A stretch of DNA of 64,000 nucleotides from Bacillota bacterium (GCA_023392535.1 JAEVYY010000009.1:62001-126000), one strand, 5' to 3'. Counted from the first letter of the stretch, positions 43,486-53,431 are shown. Notes: generated by a model not told the origin, from the sequence alone. Translations and numbers: made by a program.

Positions 43486-44733
43486 TTACTCCCGAATCTG
43501 CCCGTCTCCATAAATGGTATATTTATAGGAAGTAAGTTCGTTCAGTCCCATGGGGCCTCTTGCATGAATCTTTTGTGTACTGATTCCTATCTCTGCTCCA
43601 AAACCAAACATAAATCCATCCGTAAACCTTGTAGATGCATTTACATAAACACAAGCCGCATCCACCTCATTTAAAAACCTTTCTGCATTTTCTTGATTTT
43701 CTGTAATAATGGATTCAGAATGCTTCGTGTTGTACTTATTAATATGCGCGATAGCCTCATCTATATCTGATACGGTCTTTATCGATAGTATTAGATCCAA
43801 ATATTCGGTGGCATAATCCTCCTTCGTAGCAAGAATACAATCTGTTAAAATGTTCCTTGTTTGCTCATCGCCACGCACTTCAACCTGTTTTTCCTTTAAC
43901 GCAATCTCTAGTCTAGGTAAAAATTTCTGCATTATATTCGTATGTACGACTAATGATTCGCAAGCATTACATACCCCTGTTCTTTGCGTTTTCGCATTTA
44001 TAATGATTGGAATTGCCTTTTCTATATCCGCACTTTCATCAATAAAGATATGGCAATTTCCTGTACCTGTTTCTATAACGGGAATCGTACTATTTTCTAA
44101 TACAGCCTTAATCAGACCAGCCCCACCCCTTGGAATCAGTAAATCCACATACGCATTCATTTTCATAAATGCAACAGCTGTCTCCCGATTGGTATCAGAA
44201 ATCAACTGAATGATATTGGGATTGGCACCAACTGATGCTAAAGCTTGCTGAATACATTTCGTAATCGCAATATTAGAATGTATGGCATCACTTCCACCTT
44301 TTAGTATAACAGCATTTCCGGATTTAAAACAAAGTCCGAATGCATCTGCTGTTACATTTGGCCTTGATTCATAAAAGATACCGATTACTCCGATCGGAAC
44401 TCTTTTTTTCAAGATTTTAAGTCCATTTGGCCTGTCTATCGTCTCTAATACTTCACCAATTGGATCCGGTAACCCCATAATTTGCTGCAGTCCTTCTGCC
44501 ATACCTGCAATGCGCTCCTGATTTAAACGCAGCCTGTCGATCATTCCTTGCGACATCCCTTGTTCTTCGGCCTTTGCAATATCTTTATTATTCGCTGCTA
44601 CTATAACATCCGCCGCTTTTACCAGAGCTTTGGCAATAACTGCTAAAGCTGTATTTTTTTCTATCGTGCTCATTTTCTGAAGATCATATTTTGCACATAC
44701 GGCCTGTTCTCCTAATATATTTAAATCTATCAT
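43486..44733 (-). CDS. proA: Gamma-glutamyl phosphate reductase
   Basis: A 415-residue aldehyde-dehydrogenase-family enzyme. The catalytic Cys is in GVCNACESLVV (about 255), and GVIGIFYESRPNVT and HARGPMGLNELTSYKYT are diagnostic. It reduces glutamyl-5-phosphate to the semialdehyde in proline synthesis, acting after ProB, whose gene lies 826 bases upstream. GGAGCGATAG precedes the ATG. The intervening DUF896 and cyclo-ligase genes split the usual proBA pair. Confidence 0.97.
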   Translation of the reverse strand: MIDLNILGEQAVCAKYDLQKMSTIEKNTALAVIAKALVKAADVIVAANNKDIAKAEEQGMSQGMIDRLRLNQERIAGMAEGLQQIMGLPDPIGEVLETIDRPNGLKILKKRVPIGVIGIFYESRPNVTADAFGLCFKSGNAVILKGGSDAIHSNIAITKCIQQALASVGANPNIIQLISDTNRETAVAFMKMNAYVDLLIPRGGAGLIKAVLENSTIPVIETGTGNCHIFIDESADIEKAIPIIINAKTQRTGVCNACESLVVHTNIMQKFLPRLEIALKEKQVEVRGDEQTRNILTDCILATKEDYATEYLDLILSIKTVSDIDEAIAHINKYNTKHSESIITENQENAERFLNEVDAACVYVNASTRFTDGFMFGFGAEIGISTQKIHARGPMGLNELTSYKYTIYGDGQIRE

Positions 44734-44779
44734 CTATCGCTCCTATCTACGACCTTCGGCCGCTCATGAACCAATCTGT

Positions 44780-45343
44780 TTACGACTCTATTGTTTGCAT
44801 TTCCGTATAAACAACATCCGGTATATAATCAAAATCATCATATGGAATCGACTCCATTAACTGGCATTCGAAGCAAATTGCAGCTGTTGAAATACCTCGT
44901 ACGTTGGCAAGAAAACGATCATAGTATCCCCTCCCATAGCCAATGCGATGTCTTTCTTTATCAAATGCTACTCCTGGCATGATCATGAATGTATGATGCC
45001 ATAAAGAAGTCTTCCATACTTCCCTGTCCTCAGCTGGCTCCAAAATCCCCTTATATCCTGCTTGCAAATCCTCAAATCCTCGTAGCAAATGAAACGTTAT
45101 CTCCGTTCGTTTTGTTTTTGGCGCAAAAACATTTTTCCCAGACTTCCATGCCTGCTCTATAAGATATCTTGTCTTTACTTCTTTATTATAATCGATATAC
45201 AAAAGAATTTCATCCGCGTTTTGAAACGCCTCACTCTCCAATACTTTTTGAATGATATATCCGCTTTTGCGTTCCCATTCTTCTTCTGATAGTCTGTCTC
45301 TTTCCGCTAATATCCGATTTCTAATTTGTCTTTTTGTTTCCAT
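44780..45343 (-). CDS. 5-formyltetrahydrofolate cyclo-ligase
   Basis: A 187-residue protein. The N-terminal KRQIRNRILAERDRLSEEEW and the ATP-loop MPGVAFDKERHRIGYGRGYYDRFL near the end are the hallmarks. It converts 5-formyl-THF to methenyl-THF and so salvages folate. The start is ATG 45343, with CGGAGAAAAAT upstream, overlapping the end of the DUF896 gene by 23 bases. It sits inside the proB-proA interval. Confidence 0.95.
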   Translation of the reverse strand: METKRQIRNRILAERDRLSEEEWERKSGYIIQKVLESEAFQNADEILLYIDYNKEVKTRYLIEQAWKSGKNVFAPKTKRTEITFHLLRGFEDLQAGYKGILEPAEDREVWKTSLWHHTFMIMPGVAFDKERHRIGYGRGYYDRFLANVRGISTAAICFECQLMESIPYDDFDYIPDVVYTEMQTIES

Positions 45344-45542
45344 ATTTTTCTCCGAGATTGGTAATCGAACCATCCTCATTTTTAATATCTATATTATTTA
45401 ACTGACCTCTCAAATTATTTCGTATATTGGCGATGTACTCACTTCTAAGTTCAGCCTGTTCTTTCTTTTCTTCTTCCGTAAGTCCTTCCGCTTTTGATTT
45501 ATGGTATAATTCATTAATTCTTACGATTTTATCTTCATTCAT
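45321..45542 (-). CDS. DUF896 family protein (YnzC-like)
   Basis: A 73-residue protein. The whole chain matches DUF896: KIVRINELYHKSKAEGLTEEEKKEQAELR then EYIANIRNNLRGQLNNI. It is a small helical protein of unknown function, with family members linked to stress and translation in Bacillus. I start at ATG 45542 (GGAG 6 bases upstream) because the longer frame has no site and lies in proB. It overlaps the cyclo-ligase start. Confidence 0.9.
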   Translation of the reverse strand: MNEDKIVRINELYHKSKAEGLTEEEKKEQAELRSEYIANIRNNLRGQLNNIDIKNEDGSITNLGEKYGNKKTN

Positions 45543-45558
45543 AACTTTCTCCATCCTT

Positions 45559-46437
45559 TTACTGGTACATGTTTTCCACAAAGTCTTCCAAATAGAAGTT
45601 TTCATTTTTATGGGCTTTAAAAATAGTTCCGTAATCTTTTCCTTCCATAATCCTATGTATAATACGTACATCCTTGCCATTGGCTATAATCATATCAGCA
45701 CCTGTGCTAGTAGCTATCATGGCCGCATTTAATTTCGTATTCATACCACCAGTTCCAACCTCACTACCAGTTGATTTTTTTCCCATGCTCCTAAATTCAT
45801 CGGTCAATGTTTCCACGCTGCTGATAAATTTTGCATCTTTATTTTTATGAGGATCATCGGTATATAGCCCATCAATATCAGATAATAAAATAAGCAGATC
45901 TGCTGATATTAATGATGCAACAATTGCTGAAAGTGTATCATTGTCACCAATTAAGGTATCATTATCACCGACTTGAATTTCATATGTCGCTACGGTATCA
46001 TTTTCATTTACAATCGGAATCACACCCAATTTTAATAATTCAGAAAAAGTATTATGCGCATTATAGCGATTCAAATTATCCAATACCGTATTTTTTGTCA
46101 TGAGAATCTGCGCTGTCAATTGATTGTACTCCGCAAATAATTTTTGATAAATCATCATTAACTTAGCTTGCCCAATCGCTGCACAGGCCTGCTTTACAGC
46201 AAGAGGCTTATGATCTTGTGTATTTTTAAAGTTGATTGCTTTTTTACCGACTGCTATGGCCCCAGATGTGACCAAAACAACTTCTTTTCCCTGATTTTTT
46301 AAATTACATAATTCTCTCACCAACACTTCCATCTTTGCATAATCCAGATCACCTGTTTTCGTATGTTGTAATGATGAAGAACCGATTTTTATAACAATTC
46401 TTTTTTTATTCTTTAATTCTTTCCTTAATTCTTTCAT
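45559..46437 (-). CDS. proB: Glutamate 5-kinase without PUA domain
   Basis: A 292-residue amino-acid kinase. RIVIKIGSSSL at the N-terminus, the VVLVTSGAIAVGKK core and DIDGLYTDDPHKNKDA are diagnostic. It phosphorylates glutamate, the first step of proline synthesis, and is normally feedback-inhibited by proline. The 75-residue C-terminal PUA domain of E. coli ProB is absent, as in other clostridial enzymes. GGAGGAAG precedes the ATG; it overlaps the end of the flavoprotein gene by 32 bases. Confidence 0.95.
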   Translation of the reverse strand: MKELRKELKNKKRIVIKIGSSSLQHTKTGDLDYAKMEVLVRELCNLKNQGKEVVLVTSGAIAVGKKAINFKNTQDHKPLAVKQACAAIGQAKLMMIYQKLFAEYNQLTAQILMTKNTVLDNLNRYNAHNTFSELLKLGVIPIVNENDTVATYEIQVGDNDTLIGDNDTLSAIVASLISADLLILLSDIDGLYTDDPHKNKDAKFISSVETLTDEFRSMGKKSTGSEVGTGGMNTKLNAAMIATSTGADMIIANGKDVRIIHRIMEGKDYGTIFKAHKNENFYLEDFVENMYQ

Positions 46438-48058
46438 AATTGTCTTCCTCCATTATCATTGGTTCAAATCTTTTTGCAATTACTTCTGCTATCTTGATTC
46501 CATCCATCGCAGCAGATGTGATACCACCTGCGTAGCCTGCACCCTCCCCGCAGGGGTATAATCCTCTGATAGCACTCTGCATTTCTTCATCACGATGGAT
46601 GCGAACAGGCGATGATGTGCGGCTTTCTATTCCGGATATTAAAGTATCATCATCATCGAATCCTTTTATAATCTTTCCGAATTTCTGCATTCCTTCCATA
46701 AAAGATTCATTCAATGGCTCTGGCAAAATAGATCGTACATTGGTAAAAAGATATGCACCTTTCATCGCCGGAGCGTTCCTCTTTTTATCTTCAAAAGATG
46801 GCCGATTGTTTATAAAATCATTAAAATATTGCACTGGGATTTTACCATCCCCTAAGGCAAATGCATTTTCTTCTAATTTTCTTTGAAATTGTATGCCAGA
46901 CAGCGCATTATTATTTTCAAAATCCTCTGGTGTCACCGTAACAATGATTGCACTGTTCGCATTTATTCCATCACGTTTACTGTAACTCATCCCATTAATT
47001 GCAAGCCTTCCTACTTCTGAAGAGGAATTTACGACATATCCGCCAGGACACATGCAAAATGAGTATACCCCCCGCTCATTAGAAGATTTTGCTGTTAATT
47101 TATAAGAAGCCGCTCCTAAAAATTCTGGATTTTCGATATCATATTGGGAGGCATTGATAATCGTCTGAGGATGCTCCACACGCAAACCTACTGCAAAAGA
47201 TTTAGCTTCCATTGGGATTTCGGCATGGTACAAAGTCTCTATGGTATTCCGTGCACTATGTCCAATTGCCAGTACTACGATATTTGATTTTATGGTCTTG
47301 ACTCCATTGACTACTATTCCAGTAATCATACCGTTTTCTATTTTAAAATCTGTGACTTCTGAATCAAAATGCACCTCTCCCCCGTGCGCTATAATTGCAT
47401 TTCTCATATTTTTCACAATTTCAATTAGAAGATCCGTCCCCAAATGTGGTTTGTTTTCATATGTAATACGGTCGGGAGCTCCCGCTTTTACAAATATATC
47501 TAAGACTTCTCTGCTTCTCCCCGATTTATCTTTTATCAGAGTATTCAGCTTACCATCCGAAAACGTGCCAGCACCTCCTTCTCCAAATTGGACATTGGAA
47601 TTTGGAAGCAGTTTTCCTGTTTTCCAGAAATGTTCGACACTAGTAAACCTCTTTTCTACCTCTTGTCCTCTTTCCAGGACAATTGGCTTATAACCGTGCA
47701 ATGCAAGCTGATAGGCACAAAACAGACCCGCAGGCCCTGTACCAATTATAATAGGTCTTTGCCTCATTTTCTGCTGTCCTGAGGTTGGAAATCGATAGCG
47801 GACAGAAGGTGAAATTGAGACATTACTATTTTTACAATATTTTAAAACCTCATCCTGATTTTTAATATGGATATCAAGTACTAAACTATAAAAGATCGTT
47901 GGCTTTTTTCTAGCATCGATTGATTGTTTTGCAATTGATATGTCTAATATTCGTTCCGAAGGAATACGAAGGATTTTCATCACTTTTTTTCTTATGATAG
48001 CATCTTTATTTTCATAAAATTCTTTGGGTGTGATCTTAATTTGACTAATTCTTATCAT
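46406..48058 (-). CDS. FAD-dependent oxidoreductase, COG2509 type
   Basis: A 550-residue protein. An N-terminal about 90-residue domain precedes a FAD-binding fold: IIIGTGPAGLFCAYQLALHG, then QFGEGGAGTFSDGKLNT, and a C-terminal GEGAGYAGGITSAAMDG that closes the FAD site. This is a widespread uncharacterised FAD-dependent dehydrogenase. The substrate is unknown. AAGGAG precedes the ATG. It overlaps proB and follows a second flavoprotein by 9 bases. Confidence 0.9.
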   Translation of the reverse strand: MIRISQIKITPKEFYENKDAIIRKKVMKILRIPSERILDISIAKQSIDARKKPTIFYSLVLDIHIKNQDEVLKYCKNSNVSISPSVRYRFPTSGQQKMRQRPIIIGTGPAGLFCAYQLALHGYKPIVLERGQEVEKRFTSVEHFWKTGKLLPNSNVQFGEGGAGTFSDGKLNTLIKDKSGRSREVLDIFVKAGAPDRITYENKPHLGTDLLIEIVKNMRNAIIAHGGEVHFDSEVTDFKIENGMITGIVVNGVKTIKSNIVVLAIGHSARNTIETLYHAEIPMEAKSFAVGLRVEHPQTIINASQYDIENPEFLGAASYKLTAKSSNERGVYSFCMCPGGYVVNSSSEVGRLAINGMSYSKRDGINANSAIIVTVTPEDFENNNALSGIQFQRKLEENAFALGDGKIPVQYFNDFINNRPSFEDKKRNAPAMKGAYLFTNVRSILPEPLNESFMEGMQKFGKIIKGFDDDDTLISGIESRTSSPVRIHRDEEMQSAIRGLYPCGEGAGYAGGITSAAMDGIKIAEVIAKRFEPMIMEEDNYERIKERIKE

Positions 48059-48067
48059 ACATACTCC

Positions 48068-49285
48068 TTAATTTCTTTTAGCAGAAGCCTTTCCGGCTAT
48101 AAAGCCCGTTGACCATGCCCATTGCAGATTATATCCTCCGCAGATACCATCCACATCCAATAGTTCTCCCGTCATAAACAGACCTGGCACTTTTTTTGAT
48201 TCACAAGTTTTTGTTACTTCCCTACAATCAACCCCACCACAACAGACTTGTGCATTTAGAAATGAATTCGTTGCATTTACTTCTACCTTCCATTCCTTGA
48301 TTGTTTCCACTAATTTTTCAATTTGACTATTCTGTAAATTAGAAAGTTTCATTTCCGGTTTTATCCCATTTTTCTTCCAAAGCAGGTATAATAATTTTTT
48401 ATTTATGAGTCCAAGCATAGCTTCCTCTATCGTTCGATCCCGATATGTACTTGATTTTTTTATAAAAGCAATTATGCACGTTTTTGTCATAACTGGTAAT
48501 AAATCTATTTTTACAATAACTTTCTTATGAATGTCAATCGCTTTCGCAGCAATCCTGCTCAATTGAAATACTGGTATGCCTGATATTCCATAATCAGTTA
48601 ACTGAAGCTCTCCATGCTCTTCTTTCACCATTGCGCCATCGACATACAATATTAATTTTGCTTCACACCTAACTCCTGCAATAGCCTTAAAATAATTGCC
48701 CACACATCGTAGCTGTACAAGTGCAGGAAGCGGAGAAATCACGCTGTGTCCAAATTTCTTTGCCATTTCATAACCACTTCCGTCAGAACCCGAATTGGGA
48801 TTTGCCATTCCGCCACAAGCTAAAATAACACAATCGCTTTGAAAAGTCCCCTTATCTGTAGTGATTGTAAATTGTTGTTTATGGTTTACTACTCTTTTTA
48901 CATTGCATGCAGTTACAATCTCAACATTTCTATATTCTAATTCCATTCTAAGCAAGTCCAATACGGTTGATGCCTGTTCAGACATCGGATATAAATAACC
49001 ATTCCTATTTTTTATACAAAGACCCAATTCTTCAAAAAAGGTACAAGTATCTCTTTCATTGAACTGTTCAAAAATAGTTGGAATAAAGGCAGGTGAATCA
49101 CTATAATAATTTTCAATGGAAAAAGACAGGTTGGAAAGATTACATTTTCCATTTCCTGTCATTAATATTTTTTTACCAATGCGATCTTTATGTTCCAGAA
49201 TCATAACCTCTGCTCCATACTTTGCAGCAGTTATTGCAGCCATGATACCGGAAGCTCCTCCGCCTATTACTGTAACCTTACTCAT
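48068..49285 (-). CDS. NAD(P)/FAD-dependent oxidoreductase, HI0933/BaiN family
   Basis: A 405-residue flavoprotein. The N-terminal Rossmann motif is VIGGGASGIMAAITAA, with KKILMTGNGKCNLSN after it and GELLDVDGICGGYNLQWAW near the end. The family contains bile-acid-related BaiN and other oxidoreductases; the substrate here cannot be told. GAGG precedes the ATG. It is 9 bases before the COG2509 flavoprotein gene and probably co-transcribed. Confidence 0.92.
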   Translation of the reverse strand: MSKVTVIGGGASGIMAAITAAKYGAEVMILEHKDRIGKKILMTGNGKCNLSNLSFSIENYYSDSPAFIPTIFEQFNERDTCTFFEELGLCIKNRNGYLYPMSEQASTVLDLLRMELEYRNVEIVTACNVKRVVNHKQQFTITTDKGTFQSDCVILACGGMANPNSGSDGSGYEMAKKFGHSVISPLPALVQLRCVGNYFKAIAGVRCEAKLILYVDGAMVKEEHGELQLTDYGISGIPVFQLSRIAAKAIDIHKKVIVKIDLLPVMTKTCIIAFIKKSSTYRDRTIEEAMLGLINKKLLYLLWKKNGIKPEMKLSNLQNSQIEKLVETIKEWKVEVNATNSFLNAQVCCGGVDCREVTKTCESKKVPGLFMTGELLDVDGICGGYNLQWAWSTGFIAGKASAKRN

Positions 49286-49336
49286 AGTAACCTCTTTACT
49301 ATTGCCTCATTTACGCATTCGTTACATATTATAATA

Positions 49337-49987
49337 CTAACTGGAATAAGACTCAAGAAAATTATATAATTCCTCCTCATCTTCGATATACTTTCTATCT
49401 AATATTTCAGTTTGTATCTCATAAGGTAAACTGTCCATATCTATTTCCGTATATAAATATACTGTTTTCATATCACTTTTATAGACGGTAACGTAGTTAT
49501 CCTCAGCAACAAGATAAAAAAACTCCGGAACCTCTTCTTCCTCAACAACCTGGAAATCTTTACGTACAACAATTTTATCTGCTGAAAAGGATTCCAGACT
49601 TGCTGATACAAAGCCTTTTTCCTGATCGACAAGTGAGGGTGATATCGTATATTCCTCCAGTTCCTCCTCCAGCCGTTCACGCGTAAGTCCAATATATTTA
49701 GCTGGTATCGTCTCACTAGTATCTGTAAACGTTCCTGTTTTTTTATCATAATTCCTAACTATATAATTTGTTTGACCGCTTATTTTTTCTTCATCCAGTG
49801 CTGAAGCTTCTGTTACATTCTCATTCACATCAGGAACGTATGTTTCGTTTTCAACAACTGCAAATGACCGATTGCTTTGTTGCTTAATTATTTTATGAGA
49901 ATCCAAATATACTTTTGATATAACTCCTGCACTGAAAAATGTTGCAGCTGTTACAAAAAACAAGCTGATTCTATACAACCATTTCAT
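49337..49987 (-). CDS. BofC-like membrane-anchored protein
   Basis: A 216-residue protein. The N-terminus is a hydrophobic anchor (about 5-25). A Glu-rich middle follows, and the C-terminal 130 residues resemble the BofC C-terminal domain (RLEEELEEYTISPSL... VTVYKS). BofC modulates a sporulation protease checkpoint in Bacillus; that role is only suggested here. GGAGTATG precedes the ATG. It stands 52 bases after the flippase gene. Confidence 0.65.
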   Translation of the reverse strand: MKWLYRISLFFVTAATFFSAGVISKVYLDSHKIIKQQSNRSFAVVENETYVPDVNENVTEASALDEEKISGQTNYIVRNYDKKTGTFTDTSETIPAKYIGLTRERLEEELEEYTISPSLVDQEKGFVSASLESFSADKIVVRKDFQVVEEEEVPEFFYLVAEDNYVTVYKSDMKTVYLYTEIDMDSLPYEIQTEILDRKYIEDEEELYNFLESYSS

Positions 49988-50039
49988 AACATACTCCTTT
50001 TTGTATAGTATCAGCCTATTATCTCTATTTTATTCATTT

Positions 50040-51689
50040 TTATATTACATGTGCAAGCTTTAGAATCTTGATGATTGTTTTTCCAAAAGGCATTCCTAAT
50101 AGATCTTTTTCATTGACGGATCTGAACATAACAATAAGAATATAATATAGGATCAAGCTAAATATAAAAGCCAGAATCACCGATGCATCATTTCCAATTG
50201 CTTTTTCAAATATCTTATAAATAAAGGATGCAATCAGACCCATAATCACAGAGCCCACAAAAGGAATCAGAAAAGTTCGAATCCATTCTATTTTATATTT
50301 CATATATTTTTTCAAAGCAATATGATTAAGCACGGAAGTCATAGCAGCCATAATCATATTTGCATAAACAATTGCATGAATTCCCAATCCCATGTACTTT
50401 AGCATTATGATCAATGTAATGATATGTAACACCAAAGAAACCACATTGTGAATGGTAACCGTTTTGTGTTTATTCATTCCCAATAACACTGCATTCCCAA
50501 CCGATGCGTAAGCAATGAGAGTCATTGCGACAGAACCCTCTTGAAGCATTTGACAAGCCAATGTAATCTCACCTGCATAAAAAGTGTTTAATACAGGCCT
50601 TGCCATAAGTATCAGACCAATTGAAAAAGGTAAAATAATGACCATCGTTAATCGAAATACCGTCAGCACTTTATTTCGAATGACCCGTATGTCCACTCTT
50701 TCATATGCCGCATTCAATGCTGGTATTAATGGACTCCAGATCATGCTTGCAACCGTAATCGGAATCCAAATCAAGACTTTATATTTACCTGCATAGATAC
50801 CGAAATTTACGACCTGTTTTGCAGCCTGACCACTATCCGTCATGATGCGATTATATATCAATTGATCTAGCAGATTACTGATCGGATAGATACCTGTAAT
50901 TAAAATAATTGGAATCAGCGCATACAATAAAGAATAGATAATCGTCTTCGTGGATTCTTTTCCTTTTGCCATATCTTTATCAATCTGTTTTTTTCTCTGT
51001 TGTCTGTACATACCAAATACGAACAACAAAAAGAAAAAGGACACTAATACCCCTATGATTGTGCCCACTGATATCCCCATTACTGCATACGATGCTGCAA
51101 AAGAATTATTATGAAGCAGGTGCGCAACTTTAATTCCATAATTGCATAATAATAACGAAGCTATAATACTGGATACGGCACCAATGACTTGTTCTACTAT
51201 TTGAGAAACCGATGTTGGCATAATCGTACCCATTCCTTGAAAATAACCTTGTAATGTAACTACCATACCCATTAAGATGGCCACAGGACCCAACATCCTA
51301 AGTGGGATCGCACTCATCGGAATCAACATCATTGTATTTGCAAAATAGTCAGCACCAAGTACCAACAAAAGACATACGATAAGCCCTGCTATAAAATTCC
51401 ATAAAAATGCGATCTTAAAAACGCGATATGCATTTTTATATTGCCCTCTTGCAGTTCTTAAGGCTATCGTCCCTGCAATAGCTTCTGGCATACAGCCTAC
51501 AGTTAACAACAACGCTATGGAATAGAGTTCAAAAACTGCTGCGTAAATTCCATTTCCCTCATCTCCAATAATTCTGGTCAGTGGAATGCGGACAATCAAT
51601 GCAATTAACTGTACTATAATACTTGCAGTTAATAATACACTTTTCTTTCCTGTGATGTTAGATTTATGATTTACTTTATTCTTGTTCAT
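50040..51689 (-). CDS. Polysaccharide flippase, SpoVB/MurJ-like
   Basis: A 549-residue membrane protein with about 14 hydrophobic helices, of the MATE/MVF family. Its N-terminus SVLLTASIIVQLIALIVRIPLTRIIGDEGNGIYAAV resembles SpoVB and related flippases that move lipid-linked sugars. A cortex-peptidoglycan role fits the neighbouring sporulation genes, but MurJ-type lipid II flipping is possible. It overlaps ybeY by 4 bases (ATGA), so translation is coupled. Confidence 0.85.
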   Translation of the reverse strand: MNKNKVNHKSNITGKKSVLLTASIIVQLIALIVRIPLTRIIGDEGNGIYAAVFELYSIALLLTVGCMPEAIAGTIALRTARGQYKNAYRVFKIAFLWNFIAGLIVCLLLVLGADYFANTMMLIPMSAIPLRMLGPVAILMGMVVTLQGYFQGMGTIMPTSVSQIVEQVIGAVSSIIASLLLCNYGIKVAHLLHNNSFAASYAVMGISVGTIIGVLVSFFFLLFVFGMYRQQRKKQIDKDMAKGKESTKTIIYSLLYALIPIILITGIYPISNLLDQLIYNRIMTDSGQAAKQVVNFGIYAGKYKVLIWIPITVASMIWSPLIPALNAAYERVDIRVIRNKVLTVFRLTMVIILPFSIGLILMARPVLNTFYAGEITLACQMLQEGSVAMTLIAYASVGNAVLLGMNKHKTVTIHNVVSLVLHIITLIIMLKYMGLGIHAIVYANMIMAAMTSVLNHIALKKYMKYKIEWIRTFLIPFVGSVIMGLIASFIYKIFEKAIGNDASVILAFIFSLILYYILIVMFRSVNEKDLLGMPFGKTIIKILKLAHVI

Positions 51690-52198
51690 AATCCTCTTTC
51701 ATCTCTTGTAATTCCTAATATCGTTAATATTGCTTCTTGTTTTTCTTCCATTATGGAGGCTTCTTCCGGTACCATATGGTCATACCCTAGTAAGTGTAAC
51801 ATACTATGTGCAACAAGAAAAGAGAATTCTCTAAGTACCGTATGACCATATTGTTCAGCCTGTTCATAGACTTTGTCTACTGATATAATGATATCTCCAA
51901 GTAATAATTCTCCTGTATCAGGATTCATATAACTCACTTTATCCATTTCTATAGTTTCATAATTTGCAGGTTCCTGATAATCTACATTTGGAAAAGATAA
52001 AACGTCTGTTTCCCGATCTATCCCTCTATATTCTTTATTAAAACTATGGATTCCTGTGTTATCCGTTAATAAGAGATTGATTTCTACTTCATAGGGGCAC
52101 TCTTCAGCCTTCAACACTGCTTCTGCAATTAATTTCGCAATTTTTTCCATATCAAAGGGTAATTTTGCTGAAATTTCATTTTCAACGTAAAAAGTCAT
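51686..52198 (-). CDS. ybeY: Endoribonuclease YbeY (rRNA maturation)
   Basis: A 170-residue metallo-RNase. The zinc site HSMLHLLGYDH (His131, His135, His141) is complete, with RGIDRETDVLSFP upstream. It matures the 16S rRNA 3' end and helps in ribosome quality control. GGAGG lies 12 bases before the ATG, a little far. It follows the 7TM-HD gene with 17 bases of overlap, the order phoH-7TMHD-ybeY seen across Firmicutes. Confidence 0.96.
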   Translation of the reverse strand: MTFYVENEISAKLPFDMEKIAKLIAEAVLKAEECPYEVEINLLLTDNTGIHSFNKEYRGIDRETDVLSFPNVDYQEPANYETIEMDKVSYMNPDTGELLLGDIIISVDKVYEQAEQYGHTVLREFSFLVAHSMLHLLGYDHMVPEEASIMEEKQEAILTILGITRDERGL

Positions 52199-53411
52199 AA
52201 TACAATTTTTCCTCCCTGAATACTGTTTTCATTCTGACAAAATCCATAATCGTTAATTCACATTGATTTAAGATTCCGCTTTCCATTTTTTTATCAAAAA
52301 TCGTATCGATTACCTGTTCGTAATCTATTTCCATTTTGGGATCTTTTTTAAACAAATACATAATAGAACTAACTACCGCATCAGAAAAATAAACGATTGC
52401 TGTTTCTTTTTCTTTTACTTTTTTATTTTTGCTGTTGTAGTCCAATAGCAATTGACAGAGCCTCGGCGGAAATCCATGTGTAAACAATACCTTCTCATAA
52501 TCTTCTAAGGAAGCCGTATCACAAAAGGAATTCAGTCTGTGATAATAGCCTCCTGCCTTTGCCAGTATTGCATCACAACCCAGTCTGATTGCAATTTTAT
52601 CACAAAAATGTGCTGTATGAATCGCATGATAATACGATTCTTTAGACTTCATCTTGAGCTCAATCATAAGCGAATATTCAGGATCTGTTATTGTCATATA
52701 AGTATCCCTGAATCTATGTATCTTTGTAACACTATAATATTTTAGAAAAATCAAATATAGTAATGTAGTAATAAAAACATTGATTCCAGGTATGATAAAT
52801 GATTCCATCGTAAGACGTTCCACATTAACTACTATTACTTCTGCCGTGGTTGCTAAAATGATACTTAGTCCTGATAAAAATATGGGTATGCCAAATTTGA
52901 AGTCTTCACCTATCCTCTGAAATAAAATAATTGAAAATATACTACATGCAAAATACAAATAAAAGATAGAGAAATCAGAACCAGTAAGAGAGACACTGAT
53001 AAAAATAAATAGTGCAGAAGATAATATCCCAATCAGTGATTCAGAAAAAAGCGCCAAAATTACCGCTATCACCGGATAAGGCCATCCATTTGTTGGTAAT
53101 AACGGTAATGTTACAGATAACATAGTGCCAAAAAGAAACCATATATAAAATCTTTGTGGTTCAAAAATCTCCTGTCTCTTACAGCCGAACTGTTCTTCTT
53201 CGACCTGACGTAGATAAAAAATAATTGCGCTCATCCCGATCATCGTCATGACAAGATTCCGCATGATAAAAGTAACCGATTGTCCATATAGATATCCTGC
53301 TACTCCTACAGTTGTTACTATAAATACCAATATGAATAATTGGAGTCTTAGACATATTTTTCCAACATCACTTTTTATCTTCTCAGATTCTATTTTATTG
53401 TTCTTTGCCAT
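52182..53411 (-). CDS. Shortened 7TM-HD protein with altered HD motif (PgpH/YqfF-like)
   Basis: A 409-residue protein. About seven hydrophobic helices occupy 23-225, and an HD-like domain follows. The position matches PgpH, which hydrolyses cyclic di-AMP and sits between phoH and ybeY, but two things differ. The long extracellular N-terminal region of PgpH (about 700 residues total) is absent, and YYHDIGK reads YYHRLNS (His291-Arg292), with the metal-binding Asp gone. The first His (His262 in SYYHAIH) remains. The frame is clean, so it is probably a pseudoenzyme with a binding or structural role. Confidence 0.75.
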   Translation of the reverse strand: MAKNNKIESEKIKSDVGKICLRLQLFILVFIVTTVGVAGYLYGQSVTFIMRNLVMTMIGMSAIIFYLRQVEEEQFGCKRQEIFEPQRFYIWFLFGTMLSVTLPLLPTNGWPYPVIAVILALFSESLIGILSSALFIFISVSLTGSDFSIFYLYFACSIFSIILFQRIGEDFKFGIPIFLSGLSIILATTAEVIVVNVERLTMESFIIPGINVFITTLLYLIFLKYYSVTKIHRFRDTYMTITDPEYSLMIELKMKSKESYYHAIHTAHFCDKIAIRLGCDAILAKAGGYYHRLNSFCDTASLEDYEKVLFTHGFPPRLCQLLLDYNSKNKKVKEKETAIVYFSDAVVSSIMYLFKKDPKMEIDYEQVIDTIFDKKMESGILNQCELTIMDFVRMKTVFREEKLYYDFLR

Positions 53412-53431
53412 TATTTTATCCTATTATTTCC

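Noticed and set aside
44740..44780. Short GC-rich gap between proA and the cyclo-ligase gene as a regulatory element
   Set aside because: Only small chance pairings were visible and no promoter or terminator shape.
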